Positions 1 through 12,017 of a stretch of DNA of 64,000 nucleotides are shown one piece after another. The DNA is from Lunularia cruciata (taxonomy: Eukaryota > Streptophyta > Marchantiopsida > Lunulariales > Lunulariaceae), in NCBI GenBank assembly GCA_948567375.1, contig OX419755.1, forward strand, positions 23,266,517 through 23,330,516, in the 5' to 3' direction. A program made the translations under genes and the position numbers. Each line of letters opens with the position of its first letter. Position 1 is the stretch's first letter. Below the pieces are notes generated by a model. That model did no database searches and was not told where the DNA came from. It saw nothing but the letters and a program-made list of their open reading frames with translations.

Positions 1-2594
1 TGGTCGCTTTTTGATTTTGTATTCCCTGGCAAGCTAGGTGTGCTACCTGTGTTCCAAGCTCAGTTTTCTTTACCCATTCAAATTGGTGGCTATGCAAACG
101 CCACACCTCTCCAAGTGTCCACTGCTTACAAGTGTGCTGCAGTTTTGCGGGATCTGATACTACCGTACCTCCTGAGACGGATGAAGGTGGATGTGAATGC
201 CAACTTACCCAAAAAGACAGAGCACGTTATCTTCTGCAAACTCAGTCAGGCGCAGCGTTCTGCTTACCGTGCCTTTCTTGGGAGTTCTGAGGTTGAACAG
301 ATAATTGAGGGCAACAGAAACTCCTTGTTTGGTATAGACATATTGCGAAAAATTTGTAATCATCCGGATTTGCTAGAGAGGGAGCATGGTTCCAGTCATC
401 CTGATTATGGAAACCCGGAGCGCAGTGGGAAGCTGAAGTTAGTATCTCCAATTTTGAGTCTTTGGAAGAAACAAGGACACCGGGTGCTCTTGTTTACTCA
501 AACTCAGCAAATGCTCGATATCATTCAGAGTTTTGCTGCAGCTCAAGGTTTCGAGTACAGGAGGATGGATGGTTCTACTCCAGTGAGACAGCGAATGAAT
601 CTCATAGATGAGTTCAATGAATCGCAGCATGTATTTTTGTTCATCATGACAACAAAGGTTGGAGGACTTGGAACCAATTTAACTGGAGCAAATCGAGTGA
701 TCATTTTTGATCCAGATTGGAACCCATCCACTGATATGCAGGCCAGGGAGCGTGCCTGGCGTATAGGGCAAAAGAAAGATGTAACCATCTATAGATTAAT
801 CACTCAAGGTACCATAGAGGAGAAAGTCTATCATCGGCAGATTTACAAGCAATTTTTGACCAACAAAATTCTGAAAGATCCTCAGCAGCGGCGCATCTTC
901 AAAGCTCGAGACATGCGTGATCTTTTCACTTTACAAGAGGACAAGAGCGGAGCTGCTATAACGGAGACAGCTTCTCTCTTTGGAGATTCGGTAGAAAACC
1001 TCATGGCCAATCCAGAGCCTGGAAATCTTCCCGAAGAAACATTGAGTGCTATCTTGAATCCCTTGTTAGAAAGTGGTGAGGTAAACCCCGAAGAATGCAA
1101 CGTGCTTGACGGCTCCAGTGAGAGAGGCAAGGTTAAAGTTGAAGGGGAGGACGAAGAACCGGAAGAGGAGGAATCGCGGATTCTTCAAGATCTATTTGCA
1201 GCAAATGGAATCCACGTAAGTAGATGTCTGCTCTGGTTTGCACCTGTATGTAGTCTAGTTCTTTCCACCAAGTGATACAACACAAGTTTCAATACTGCAG
1301 GCAGATTGAACTTTTCACAATCTTTCTGCAAGTAATATTGGTGTCGTCTGGACATTCGCAGTCCGCTATGGATCATGACGCTATCATGGCGGTAAGTGAC
1401 AAAGAGAAAGTAATGGTCGATCAAGAGGCCCAGAGAGTTGCTCGGCGTGCGTCAGATGCATTAAGGCAATCGAGGATGATTCGTGCAAGTGATAACGTCG
1501 CGGTTCCAACCTGGACTGGCAGATCAGGAGAGGCCGGAGCTCCTGCCGGTTTGAGGCGAAGGTTTGGATCCACCACCAACTCTCGATTGGCTGCGAGTCC
1601 GGTAACAGGGATTGTGACCGGTCAGAATGGTGCCCCTCAAGAAGTTGTCAACGAGAACGGCACCAACGTTAGGGGGTTGGCAGGTGTTGTGGCAGGGAGT
1701 GCTGCGGGAAAAGCATTATCATCGAGTGATGTGCTCAGTAGAATGCGAGAACGGCACATGGGTGCATTAGGTGCTAGCATGGAGAGTGCAGGTCCAGGTT
1801 CAAGAGCCTCACCTTCGTCATCAGTTCCCAGGTTCGGGGGTGGTTCAGTACAAAGAACTGGAACAAACCTTCAAAGCTCAGCACCGCATCCAGGATACCG
1901 GGGTGCTTTACCAGTTCCATCTGTCTTGCAATCTTCAGGCGGGAGGGGGTCAGCAGCTCAATTTGCCAATGAACGTGGTTCTATAGGGTCATCGTTTGCA
2001 GGCCAAGTTCCTGGTCCTCCGTCATCTATTCCTAGGTTCGGGGGAGGTTCAGTACAAAGAACGGGACGTAATTCTCAAAGCTCATCACCTCTCCGGGAGC
2101 CTTTAGCAGTTCCATCTGTCTCGCAACAGTATTCTCAGTCCGCAGACGGGAGCGGGTCGCCTCCTTTACAGAAAGCTGGACCAGTGATACAATTTGCAGC
2201 AGCTCAAAATGTGAATGGACGTGATTCAGTAGGGTCTCCGTTTGCAGCAGGAAGAGTTCAAGTTCCTGGTGCTGGGGGCCTGCAAAGCGGTACTCCGAAT
2301 TCAATGTTAGGTAGCCAGGACTCACTTGTTAGTGCTAGAGAATTCTGGAGTCCGACCTTCATGGATTCAGATACTAACCGACTAGCAGTTCGCAGGGAGC
2401 ATCTTTTGGCTCAAATCAAGGCGTATCTTGTGGCAAATGGTGGGACTATCGCCTCTGCTGTTATCGCGAATCACTTCAAGGATCGCCTGTCTCCTAGAGA
2501 CTTCCCTTTGTTCAGACAGCTTTTGAGAGAAACAGCTACTTTGCAGAAAGGAAATGGCGAAATTTCATTGTGGACCCTAAAAATCAAGAGCTGA
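1..2594 (+). CDS. CHR8: CSB/ERCC6-like SNF2 ATPase (CHR8 type), 3' part
   Basis: This is the C-terminal half of a Cockayne syndrome B/Rad26-type SNF2 DNA translocase. The family acts in transcription-coupled repair in the nucleus by remodelling stalled RNA polymerase II. The gene enters from the left edge in frame 1. Exon 1 ends at 1215 (CAC|GTAAG) and exon 2 runs 1362-2594 (CGCAG|TCC) in phase 0, giving 815 codons in view. Exon 1 holds the helicase C-terminal lobe: a YRRMDGST motif, TTKVGGLGTNLTGA (motif V) and QARERAWRIGQ (motif VI). Exon 2 begins with the conserved SAMDHDAIM block and has PTWTGRSG and RRRFGS. It then runs through a serine/glycine-rich linker and ends in the winged-helix-like tail (FWSPTFMDSD to SLWTLK). 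The linker carries an in-frame 204-bp duplication. Motifs I-IV lie outside the window. The family call is secure. Confidence 0.93.
1216..1361 (+). other. Last intron of the CSB-like gene
   Basis: This is a 146-bp GT-AG intron. The donor is GTAAGTAG and the acceptor is CATTCGCAG. Joining the exons in phase 0 restores the conserved sequence in which an NGIH block is followed by SAMDHDA. A reading frame also runs through part of the intron, but it does not match the family. Confidence 0.85.
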
Positions 2595-2885
2595 TTCGTG
2601 GGGTTGCTTAATATGCAGGCAAACTTGTAGTGAGCTCCAAGTTTGCAGTCATCAGAGAATTGACTCAGTGGAAGAGACACAGGAAGGAAACGTTGCCACC
2701 CTCTGACCAGCTCCTTGAGATCAAGGATTAAGGATAGATTGGAAGCTATACGCTTTTGCTGCTATATGATAGATAAAAACCGTCACTGGAAGCAATGAAG
2801 GGAACCGCGCCAGGTCCAATAAGGTCGCCACGTTTTACAGGTAAGCTTGCCACTTTATAAGGACAACATTATATAGCTGGGACTG

Positions 2886-2891
2886 AATAAA
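2886..2891 (+). terminator. Candidate poly(A) signal of the CSB-like gene
   Basis: An AATAAA lies about 290 bases after the stop codon of the CSB-like gene, a normal distance for a plant 3' UTR. It is a motif match only. Confidence 0.45.
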
Positions 2892-5621
2892 CAGTGGTTG
2901 CTAGTTTCCATCGAAGGATCTGCAATTTGCTTTCGGAAGTCTTTTAGCCATGATAGGTGAAAGAGCAAACGCATATTCTGTTTTTTACATTTCGTTCCTC
3001 GCAGAATGCATCTTGATCACATGGTATTTTTCTTAAGTATGAGCTGATTACTTTCATTATGTTCAAGATTGACAATGGCTGACGATAAACTCATTGTTGC
3101 TGGTGTAGATTTTCACTTGGTGGTGTTGCGATTAGCAGTGACATTGAATTACTGTCATGAGTGAAATGGTCTATAAAGTGGAAAAATACACAGAAATTGT
3201 AAGTTCGAAGTAGACTTTAGCACTGGGAGATGTTAACATTATCACATGACACCTTACATCCTTTATTATTCCTCCCCTCGTCAGTACTCGGCCGTGAAGA
3301 GTGTTCTTACAGGGTAGTATTTTCATCTGTCGAGGACCATGCTGGCATCTCGACCATATCAGTTTATTGTATCTGTGGATATGCCGAACGAACAAGGTGG
3401 TGCGAGTTTCGTATGCTGTTTAGAGTTTTGCTAGTCACAACCTACAAGAAGCAGCAGTGCACGAGTACTTCCTCTTTCCAGGATTCAAGAGTGTAGGATC
3501 CTACTGTAAGGAAAGCTTCCAACCAGCTCGTTTTAGATGAGCAACTTTAAGGATCGACAATGAGTTTGTGAAACAATCGACTTTGGCTCTTCTGTTGACA
3601 AATTCGCTCGTAACCAAGGCCTGAGACTAATATCTCTTAGCTCACCTTCGAGGGAAGAGATCAGAGATCAGAGTCCTATTGGTAGTTGGTGCTTCCTGGA
3701 CCGGGCAGAGTTCTCGTTGAGGTTCCCCGAACTGGGCAGTTGTCAACCAAGACATCATAGGGGATTGAAAGTACTCAGTCAACTGAGGGAGTCTTCTCAA
3801 ACATAGGCCTTTTAGAAACCACGACTTACTGTATCACTCGGCTTCATTTCTACAACTATGGTTGTAGCTCGTTAAAATATAATCATTGTGACTTTGTGAA
3901 TGTGACTGGTCACCTTGGTTCGCCACAGCGTCCAATCTACCTCATATCGCCTGAGTGTGCCGAAGTGCTTGTGAGTGCGCGTGTCCTACATACGGCTCCG
4001 GAGCCATGTTTTGCTTCACCATGCACTCTAGTAAGCCCGTAAGCACTCCGTATTCTAATTATGAGGGATGTCCACGAGACAATTTGGGATCTGATTACCT
4101 GTTCTCATCCTTTTGTTTTGCTGTGCGTTGCATTTTAGTGGCTTCAGGAAAATTGACGTGCTCACCTGCGTCTTTTCGCATCTTGATATCAACTCTCCAA
4201 GAAAGATGGTATCTATTACTTTGATTAAAAGTTTAGAGCCCATAGGTAACCATTGTCTCTACCACAAAGCCGGGAGGTGTCTTCGCCTGATACTAAGAAC
4301 ACAAGCTGTCAATTATCGGATTAGATACGTTTTGGTGTGATGCTTTGTGAGCCAAGAGACAACAGTATTCGACAGTTGTCCACGAAGAATCTTTTCCAAT
4401 ACCTAAAAGCGTTTTCAAAAGACTAAACTCTGTAATGTCCTGATGTGCCGTTCCTGTAGTCAGGAACTATCATAAAGATGGATCTATTTGGTGATCTGTA
4501 AATCATTACAATAAAAGACATCATAAGGCACCACGAACACTGAGGATTTCATGGGTGTTTACGGATGAACTCGTTGAGTTCGATATGATAGATGGACGAG
4601 GGTAGAGTCCATTTTTGCTTTGTCCTAGAACCCAACCTCATGGTGCAAATCTTTAGTGAGAAAATTTAGGCCAGGACAGAACATAGGGCTTTTCAAGCCG
4701 ATCCTATTCTGCAGAACAGAAAATCTGTTGATTTGATACTCAAAAGCTCAACAGATGTACACTTAACCCATACAGAACTTGCACACAACCAGACAGAAGG
4801 TGAGATGATATTTGATTAAAGTCAAAACCTATGGGTATTCGAATGAAGGCTAATCACTTGAATCCAGCCTGATCCAACAACAGTGTTTTGAGAGATCACA
4901 TTCACAAAGAGTAAGACGAAGAAATCACAGCTGACATGGAGAGGTTTATCGGGGTTGGTATCGAGTAATGTTCTTAACGAGAAGCTGTAACAGTTTCCTA
5001 CAGTTTCTCGGACCCTCGAAAAGAATTTCACCTTGATCCAAAAAGTACCGGAATCCAAGGAACGACCCATAAAAGGAGCACTAGAAGACTTCAATTACTC
5101 CAAGGAAGTTTCAAATCTTCAACAGGAACTGTTAAAGTCTTTCAACTGGGAACTGCCTCTGGATCTTCTACGGTTCCAGGGTACGTGCTTCTACGTGGAA
5201 ATCTCAACCTCGTAGAAGTACTGAGGTTCTAAGGACGCAGGGAAGGTCACCAATTTCTTGCAATAACTATCTAAGAGAACAGTGTCCTCAGAACAGTCAG
5301 TGTAAAGAAAAGAATTTCTCCTCTTCCTATGCTCATTCTGAGATTCCTTCGCTGGTCATGCACTGTGCAGACAAGAGTATACCTCCCCTTGGTTGTCAAA
5401 AACACTGATTTCTCAACCCTACGTTGCTTCCACACGAGTATTCTAGGCACACCAAACACCAAGTCAAGCTCAATTTGGTACAGTATTTGGGAAGAGGTAT
5501 TCTTTGTCACATGTAGAGGCGGACTTTCATTTATCTAAAAGTCAAGTTTCAGATACTTTGAATCTGAATATAACTATCTCCTATGTCCAGCGGTTGCTTC
5601 TTGAATCCTGAATCATACAAT

Positions 5622-5835
5622 AGTTCTCTTTAAATCATGAACAGAATTACCACCTATTTCCAACAGTTCTTACTTGAGAAAAATCTAACCAGAACTGCTT
5701 CATAATAGTGAAAGTCAATCTAAACAGGGCAGTGTATGGATGCGGAATGAGTTCCGAGTATTACTAGTCGGTCCTATTTTCAGCAAGTTCTCTTTGGATC
5801 ATGAGCAGAATTATTTCCAACAGTCCACACGTGAG
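5622..5835. repeat. Diverged direct repeat in spacer
   Basis: Two copies of a roughly 50-base segment share AGTTCTCTTT, then ATCATGA(A/G)CAGAATTA, then ATTTCCAACAGT. They lie at 5622-5679 and 5786-5835, about 165 bases apart. One copy has a small internal insertion. No function is suggested. Confidence 0.6.
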
Positions 5836-7892
5836 AAGATATCCATTTCATGCTGCAAATCAATCAAATGTGAAATAGTGCGTTCACCATTAGTTAGTTG
5901 AGAAGTCAACAACCAAAAGTCGAGAAGCTTTCTGTCTCTTCAATGCTCTTCTGATATTTATCTTCATGTGCTTTACTACCTGATATTCTCTGCTTGCGCA
6001 GCAACCTAAGGAGAACTCGTCACACTCGAAGCTCTTCTGTGTCGTCAGTTATCTAACCATATCTAAATTCTGTGCACGTCTATCTGTTGTTCGAAACGGA
6101 AACAGCTATTCATAACTGGGGGACCCTTTCGACAACTTGACAAATGACAGATTTCGTTGTAGACTTTGAAGTGTCGTTAATCATAAAGTGAAGCCGAGAG
6201 CGATATGCACCATATCTCGTGACAGAAGTTGCTCCCATACAGTACACCACCAACCGCCTCAATGTAAGGAAAGCATGAGCCAAAGTCAGTGGTTGTGATA
6301 ACGAGAAAGTCCCCCAAAAAGGGCGAGGCGGAAGAAACCCCAGCCGGTCACGGACCTTCCGGGAGGTTAGGCTATTTCGTGAGTGTTTTCTGTGAACAGT
6401 GGAGAAACCCTCGCGGAGTGGAGTCCCTGTCTTTATAATGAACACGCCCCACTCCGTAGCCACATTGAACAGTCAAAGTGCAGTTCTGGCTGACAGTGGT
6501 GTTGTAACTGGAGCTAAATGGTTCTCTAACTGGTGCTCGGTCTCCTCTAATTTACGTAGAAGCTGATTGTCGTGTCTCTATCTGCTGCTGCAGACTTGGC
6601 TGGCTTTTGCACAGAAACTCCTCTATTGGACTTAACTTTAACTAGTTCGATCTAACTGTTAGCAGGAGGAGGACTCACTCATGAAGACAACCACGGACTG
6701 TGCACTGCTCGTGGATTGGGCTTTGTCTTTGTCTCTTTCGGTATGGTCACGACGTGGTCTCGTCCCAATGCCAATAAGATTGATAGTCAGGCTGCCTACG
6801 CTACCAGTGCCAGATTGAGTCCTGTACTGTACCAGGTAGTTCTTTGGGAGGCAAAAATGAACACCGCACTTTTACTAAGAACCAGGTAAGGTAAGCGACC
6901 GTACGCGGTGGCGACAAGCCACCCTTACTAAGCCTTAGCCGAACAGTACCGAAGAACGGGCCACGTCAGTGATGGAGTACGGCAACCAACTGTTGCAGGA
7001 CCAGGATTCGAATCGTGGGGGGAATCCAGCAGTCGGATCGGCACATCCGACGGGCAGACTTGAACTCAGACTTTCGGAGGAACGGAAGGACTGTTCGGCG
7101 AGTGTAATCGGCTCCGGTGCAATGCACGTAACATCTGAAGCACATGCTCGAAATCACATAACCAGGAAGCACGAAAGAAGAATCTGTGCCTAAATGTTAA
7201 GGAACTTCGGAACAGATGAATTTTCACCCGACTTTTAACAGGTCCCGCGAAAAGAGTCCCGGAATAGTGAACTCAGAGCATAGAGCGGAGCATCTACCCA
7301 GCTCTGTAGTAACAGTAAAGCCAGAGCTTGTTTAGCGGAGCTTTTCTGTGCATCAGAGGTGAAGGAGTACAGCAAAGGGAATCTACGCGATGTGGACGAT
7401 GAGGTGGCCCGAGAAGAAAATTACTTAAGCCACGCGTCGGCCGGGAATGAGTGTGGCTGAGTTCGCTTGGTAGGAGAACAACGAGGGAAGAAGTCACTCT
7501 TCACTCAAGAGGAAACACACAAACGGACGGGCATCAGCGCACCACACCACGCGATACCGCGAGGGCTAGATCGTCGTCGATCATCTTCAACGATCTAATT
7601 ATTGACCTCACTGGCTATGGCCACGATGTGACAGCCGGAGGACAACGAGCAGGAGGAGGGGAAGGGGGACCGAGATGCTCTATGCGACGTCGAGCAAAAT
7701 CGATCGTGAAATGTTGAAGGGCGGATAGTAAGAAAAGTGTCGATCAGGTTTTCGTCGCCGTAGCAGTAAGGTTTGTAGGGATCTCTTTCTCTCTCGTAGG
7801 GGAGGGAGTAAGAAGAGGTTGAAGTATAAGAAGAAAAATAGTTCGTGTGAAGGTGACTACTGTCTGTCTGTTGTTGGTGTACCTCCTGAGGA

Positions 7893-7982
7893 ATGATGGT
7901 CCTCGGAAGATTGATTGCGTCGTTTTCTTCTTCCGCGTTCCAGGGTGGTAACCCTGGAACGATACGTGTGCCGTGCGGATGA
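7893..7982 (+). promoter_or_regulatory. Possible uORF with embedded hairpin upstream of GUN1
   Basis: A 29-codon reading frame starts with two ATGs in tandem (7893 and 7896) and ends at TGA 7980-7982, about 280 bases before the GUN1 start. Inside it lies a perfect 10-base-pair inverted repeat, GTTCCAGGGT (7937-7946) and ACCCTGGAAC (7951-7960), separated by GGTA. If the transcript starts upstream of 7893, both a small upstream ORF and a stable hairpin would precede the main start and could lower or tune translation. The transcription start is not known, so this is a candidate only. Confidence 0.35.
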
Positions 7983-8259
7983 GAGGGGGGAATTAGTTTC
8001 TGCCGAGGACGACGAAGACATCTTGAGGGCTAGCAGAAGGAAAAGGATACAGGAGAGGGGGTAACACCAGCAGCAGCTTGTGGAAGAACCTGGTCGCGGG
8101 ACTTCGCAGACTGAGGGAGACTAGGAGTTGTTGTGACTTTAGGAGAGAGAAGACGGGCCGGAGTTTAGTTTCCGTGAATTTGGTGGGGTTAGACAGACGC
8201 AATTGGAAGTGACGGGACAGATTTGGGGCTGAATAGGGATACTGTGAAGAAGCAGAATT

Positions 8260-11200
8260 ATGGCGAGCCGAGCGTCGTTCTTAAGCGCAGAGGCTGCTGC
8301 GACAGCTTCTGTTGCATTTACGAATAACCAGCATGGGAATGGAACACCAGAAACTCGTAGTAATGGCCGGAGGCGTGGAGGACGAGTGAGGTCCAGTGCC
8401 CGCCCGTCTTACGAGATCCATCATCAGGAGCAGGCGTGGAACGGACCGCCGTTGCACCAGAGGTTGGCCGTGGGAGCTCCTGGACAAGGGAAAGGTGGCC
8501 CTCGTTCTCAGACGTCGGTGTCTCAACGTCCTGGCCTAGAAGGAGTAGGTTCACTTCACCATAATCTTCAATCGCAAGGAGCGCTTAGTGCAGAGTTTTG
8601 CGGACGCAGATCCACTCGCCTGGTGTCCAAGTTCCACCATGGACGCCAGAAGCTCTACCTTGGTAAACACAGTCCCGAGGCGGACTTGGTGGCTGAGAGG
8701 GTCCTTAAAGCAACTTCGGCTGTGGGAACGGCGGCGCTACTGGATCTGTGGTCGGACAAATTGGTCTGCGTGGAAGATTTCCCGTACTTGCTGCGAGAGC
8801 TTGGTAACTGGGGTGCATGGGACAAGGCCTTGAAGAGCTTCGAGTGGATGTTGAGGCAGCCTCGACTCTGTGGAGAGTGGAGCAAGTTGGCGAGCATTAT
8901 GATCAGTACCCTCGGGCGATTGGGTAAAGTGGATCTTGCGCAGGAGGTGTTCAACAAAGCACATGTTGCTGGGTTTGGTGATAATGTTTACGCCTACTCC
9001 GCTCTTGTGAGTGCCTATGGAAGAAGTGGCAGATGCAAGGAAGCGCTCGAAGTGTTCCAGTTGATGAAAAAGTCTGGGTGCAAACCAAATCTCATTACTT
9101 ACAACACCATTATCGACGCATGCGGGAAAGGTGGAGTTGACCTGAACAAGGCGCTCGAAATATTCAAAGAAATGCAGAGGGAAGGTGTTGAACCCGACCG
9201 CATAACTTTCAACTCTCTCATCGCGGTCTGCAGCAGGGGCAGTCTTTGGGAGGAGTCGCAGAAAGTTTTTGCTGAAATGCAGCGCCGGGGTATCGAACAA
9301 GATATTTTCACCTACAATACTCTGATAGACGCTGTGTGCAAGGGAGGACAGATGGAGTTAGCAGCTTCGATCGTAGCAACAATGCGGCATAAGTTAATAA
9401 GCCCGAATGTTGTCACGTACAGCACCATGATTGATGGCTACGGAAAAATTGGATGTTTTGATCAGGCTATCAATCTGTATCACGAAATGAAAGATGCAAA
9501 TATTCATCCTGATCGAGTTTCTTACAACACTTTAGTCGACATTTATGCGAAGCTTGGGAGATTTGACGATGCTCTCGCCACCTGTTTTGAAATGGAGAGG
9601 GCCGGCTGGAAAACCGACGTCGTGACATATAACGCGCTCATAGATGCCTACGGTAAACAGGGCAAATATCAGGATGCAGCAAATCTCTTTGATAGGATGA
9701 AATCGGAGGGTGTTGTTCCGAATGTGTTGACCTACTCCGCTTTGATAGATGCCTATTCGAAGGGTGGGTTGCACAGAGAAGCCAGCGAGGTTTTCCAGCA
9801 ATTCAAGAAGGCTGGTTTACAACCAGATGTGGTGCTCTACAGTGCCCTGATTGACGCCTATTTCAAAAATGGGTTGGTAGATGAGGCAGTGGCTCTGTTG
9901 GAGGAGATGATGAAGCAGGGAATCCAGCCCAACATAGTTACATACAATTCCCTCATCGATGCCTACGGGAGAAGGGGCGAGGTGTGTTTCCATATCCGTG
10001 TCATCATTGTCTGTGGCTCACTGGCTGCTGATTTGCATGCCTGCAGGAAGAGTTTTCTTAGACTTACGTTATTCATAGTACCTGATTTTGTTGTCTTTGC
10101 TGATAGACAGCTTTGATTTTCTCCGGATTACGATTACAAACTCAGATTTCCACTGCACATTAGTTGGCATTACTTTGAATGATTGATCGAGAGTGGTAGG
10201 AAAATCAAGTTAAACCCTCACGAATGTCATGATGTGTTGTTGATTGGGAATGCTGAGCACGTTACTTTGCTTGCAGGTCGACAAAGCATGGAAGACGCTA
10301 GAGTCAGTTAGGGATGAAAATTGCACCCCTGATTGTACAAATGTGAACACCAGTTACCATACACATCGTAAGGGGAATGTGTACATCGAAGACCCCAATT
10401 GCAACAATTCCAACAATGAACCAGTAGCCACGGTTAGGCAGGCGAGTGATGACTCCGTTACTCCAGCCAACCGAGCTAAGGGCAAGCATGGCAACATTTT
10501 GGCAGCTGTAAAAATTTTTCACGACATGCAGGAATCTGGCTTGAAACCCAACGTGGTGACTTTCTCGGCTATTTTGAACGCGTGCAGGTTTGTTCTCTCG
10601 ACCCGGTGGCATAAGACCCAAGCCCGCTTGTTCTTCTACAAGACACCCACTCCTAAGAAATTTGAAAATGTGTCTGAAACTCGCACAAATTCGAACTCCA
10701 AGGCTTGTCAGTCATGCTTGGTCGTTGTTTCGTAAGCGGCTGTAAGATCAGATGGTTCTAGCTAGGTTGTAACCTAAACTTTGAAGACAAACCATTGTTT
10801 AGACATCGAGCTTTGCCTTGAAGAGGAGCTGCATTTAAAGGTCAGTCATCTGTTTCCGCCAAGACGTCGGTATCTAGAGAAATTTCCTTGGCTCGCTCTT
10901 TTACCATCATTTTAACATGGCAGTTCTGGATTTTTTGGCAGCCGCTGTGCGTCCTTCGAAGAGGCATCTGTCCTTTTGGAGGAAATGAGACTTTTTGATA
11001 GCAGAGTCTACGGTGTCGCATACGGGTTGCTTATGGGGTCACGGGAACATGTTTGGGGTGAAGCTGAAGTATTGTTCAACCAAATTGCATTCATGGATTA
11101 CGCAACAGCCGCAGCTTTTTACAACGCCTTGACAGATGTGTTGTGGCATTTCGGCCAGGTAAGAGACTTTGGCTTCTGGTGCATTTTCGCAATTTCTCGA

Positions 11201-12017
11201 AGTTTTGGAGTTTGATCTACTAGCTAACGCCGTCATGGCATACACTTAGTCATCAAGGAGGTTTTCGAATACCGAACCTTGTATGCCACCCAGAATCATC
11301 TGACTTTTTGGTAATTCAGTAATTGCTGCGTAGTGGATTGTTATTACTGTATGTTTGGTTAGTGACGCTTTTGATGGTCCCATAGAGAGAAGGCGCTCAA
11401 AAGGTAGCCGTGGCAGCGAAGAGGCGTAGAGTTTGGGAGAACGCCTGGTGGCGATCGGACCAGCAGTTTTGCCTTGACCTACATTTAATGTCCGTTGGTG
11501 CCGCGCAAGCCATGCTTCATGTATGGCTGCTAGACATTCGTGCTTTAGTGTGGGAAGGCCATGACTTGCCCCGCTTTTTGAGGTAATTCTTTTTTCTGGA
11601 ACCGGTTTCACTGCTCTATCAAAGTCTGGGTAAGTACACACGAGTGTGTACACAGTTGACTCTGCTTTGTCTATAAGATTGAGATCTGCAGACCTTAACA
11701 GTTAACATTTGTACGTGTGGAACAGTATTTTGACTGGATGGGGAAAGCACAGTAAGGTAGCTGGCGCAAGTGCCGTGAAGAAAGCAGTAGAAACTCGGTT
11801 GCAAGAAATCGGAGCACCTTTTCAAGTGGCCAAGTACAACGAGGGGAGACTCATATCGGCCGGGCGGGTTGTTTATGCTTGGCTGAGGGATCCCAAGACT
11901 CTCCCACTTCTGCTCCTGCATGACTCTAGGCAGGCGCCTTATCCAAGAAGGGAAGAGCTACCCATGCCAGATTTGCGGTCACTGTCCTTACAACCACCCA
12001 TTGAAACTGCCTGTTAA
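8260..12017 (+). CDS. GUN1: GUN1-like PPR-SMR protein, chloroplast
   Basis: This is a homologue of GENOMES UNCOUPLED 1, a chloroplast protein of plastid-to-nucleus signalling and plastid protein homeostasis. The exons are 8260-9981, 10277-10587, 10942-11158, 11386-11582 and 11726-12017. All junctions are GT-AG and in frame, giving 912 codons, close to the length of Arabidopsis GUN1. The N terminus is rich in Ser and Ala, as expected of a transit peptide. From about residue 200 there are at least ten 35-residue PPR motifs with the P-type pattern ([17 protein letters not shown]). Exon 2 adds one more ([13 protein letters not shown]). The C-terminal SMR domain has LDLH at 780-783 and TGWGKHSK from 819, both as in GUN1. 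The start is the first ATG in frame. Exon 2 begins with a Ser/Asn-rich insert. The orthology call rests on the SMR sequence. Confidence 0.92.

Larger units (their letters stand above)
2595..7700. other. Intergenic spacer without recognisable genes
   Basis: About 5 kb follow the CSB-like gene. The first 300 bases are probably its 3' UTR. The short open frames here show no family motif and no splice-consistent neighbours. A diverged direct repeat lies at 5622-5679 and 5786-5835. No TE protein remnant is recognisable. The last part probably contains the GUN1 promoter. Confidence 0.6.

Noticed and set aside
6110..6463. 117-codon minus-strand frame in the spacer
   Set aside because: No recognisable domain, no splice-consistent partner exons and unremarkable composition.
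6990..7090. tRNA-like GATTCGAATC and GGTTCAAGTC-type B-box patterns on both strands
   Set aside because: No acceptor stem, anticodon arm or correct spacing could be built around either motif.
8737..9300. Open frame of 187 codons on the minus strand
   Set aside because: It is a shadow of the GUN1 PPR repeats, with no family similarity.
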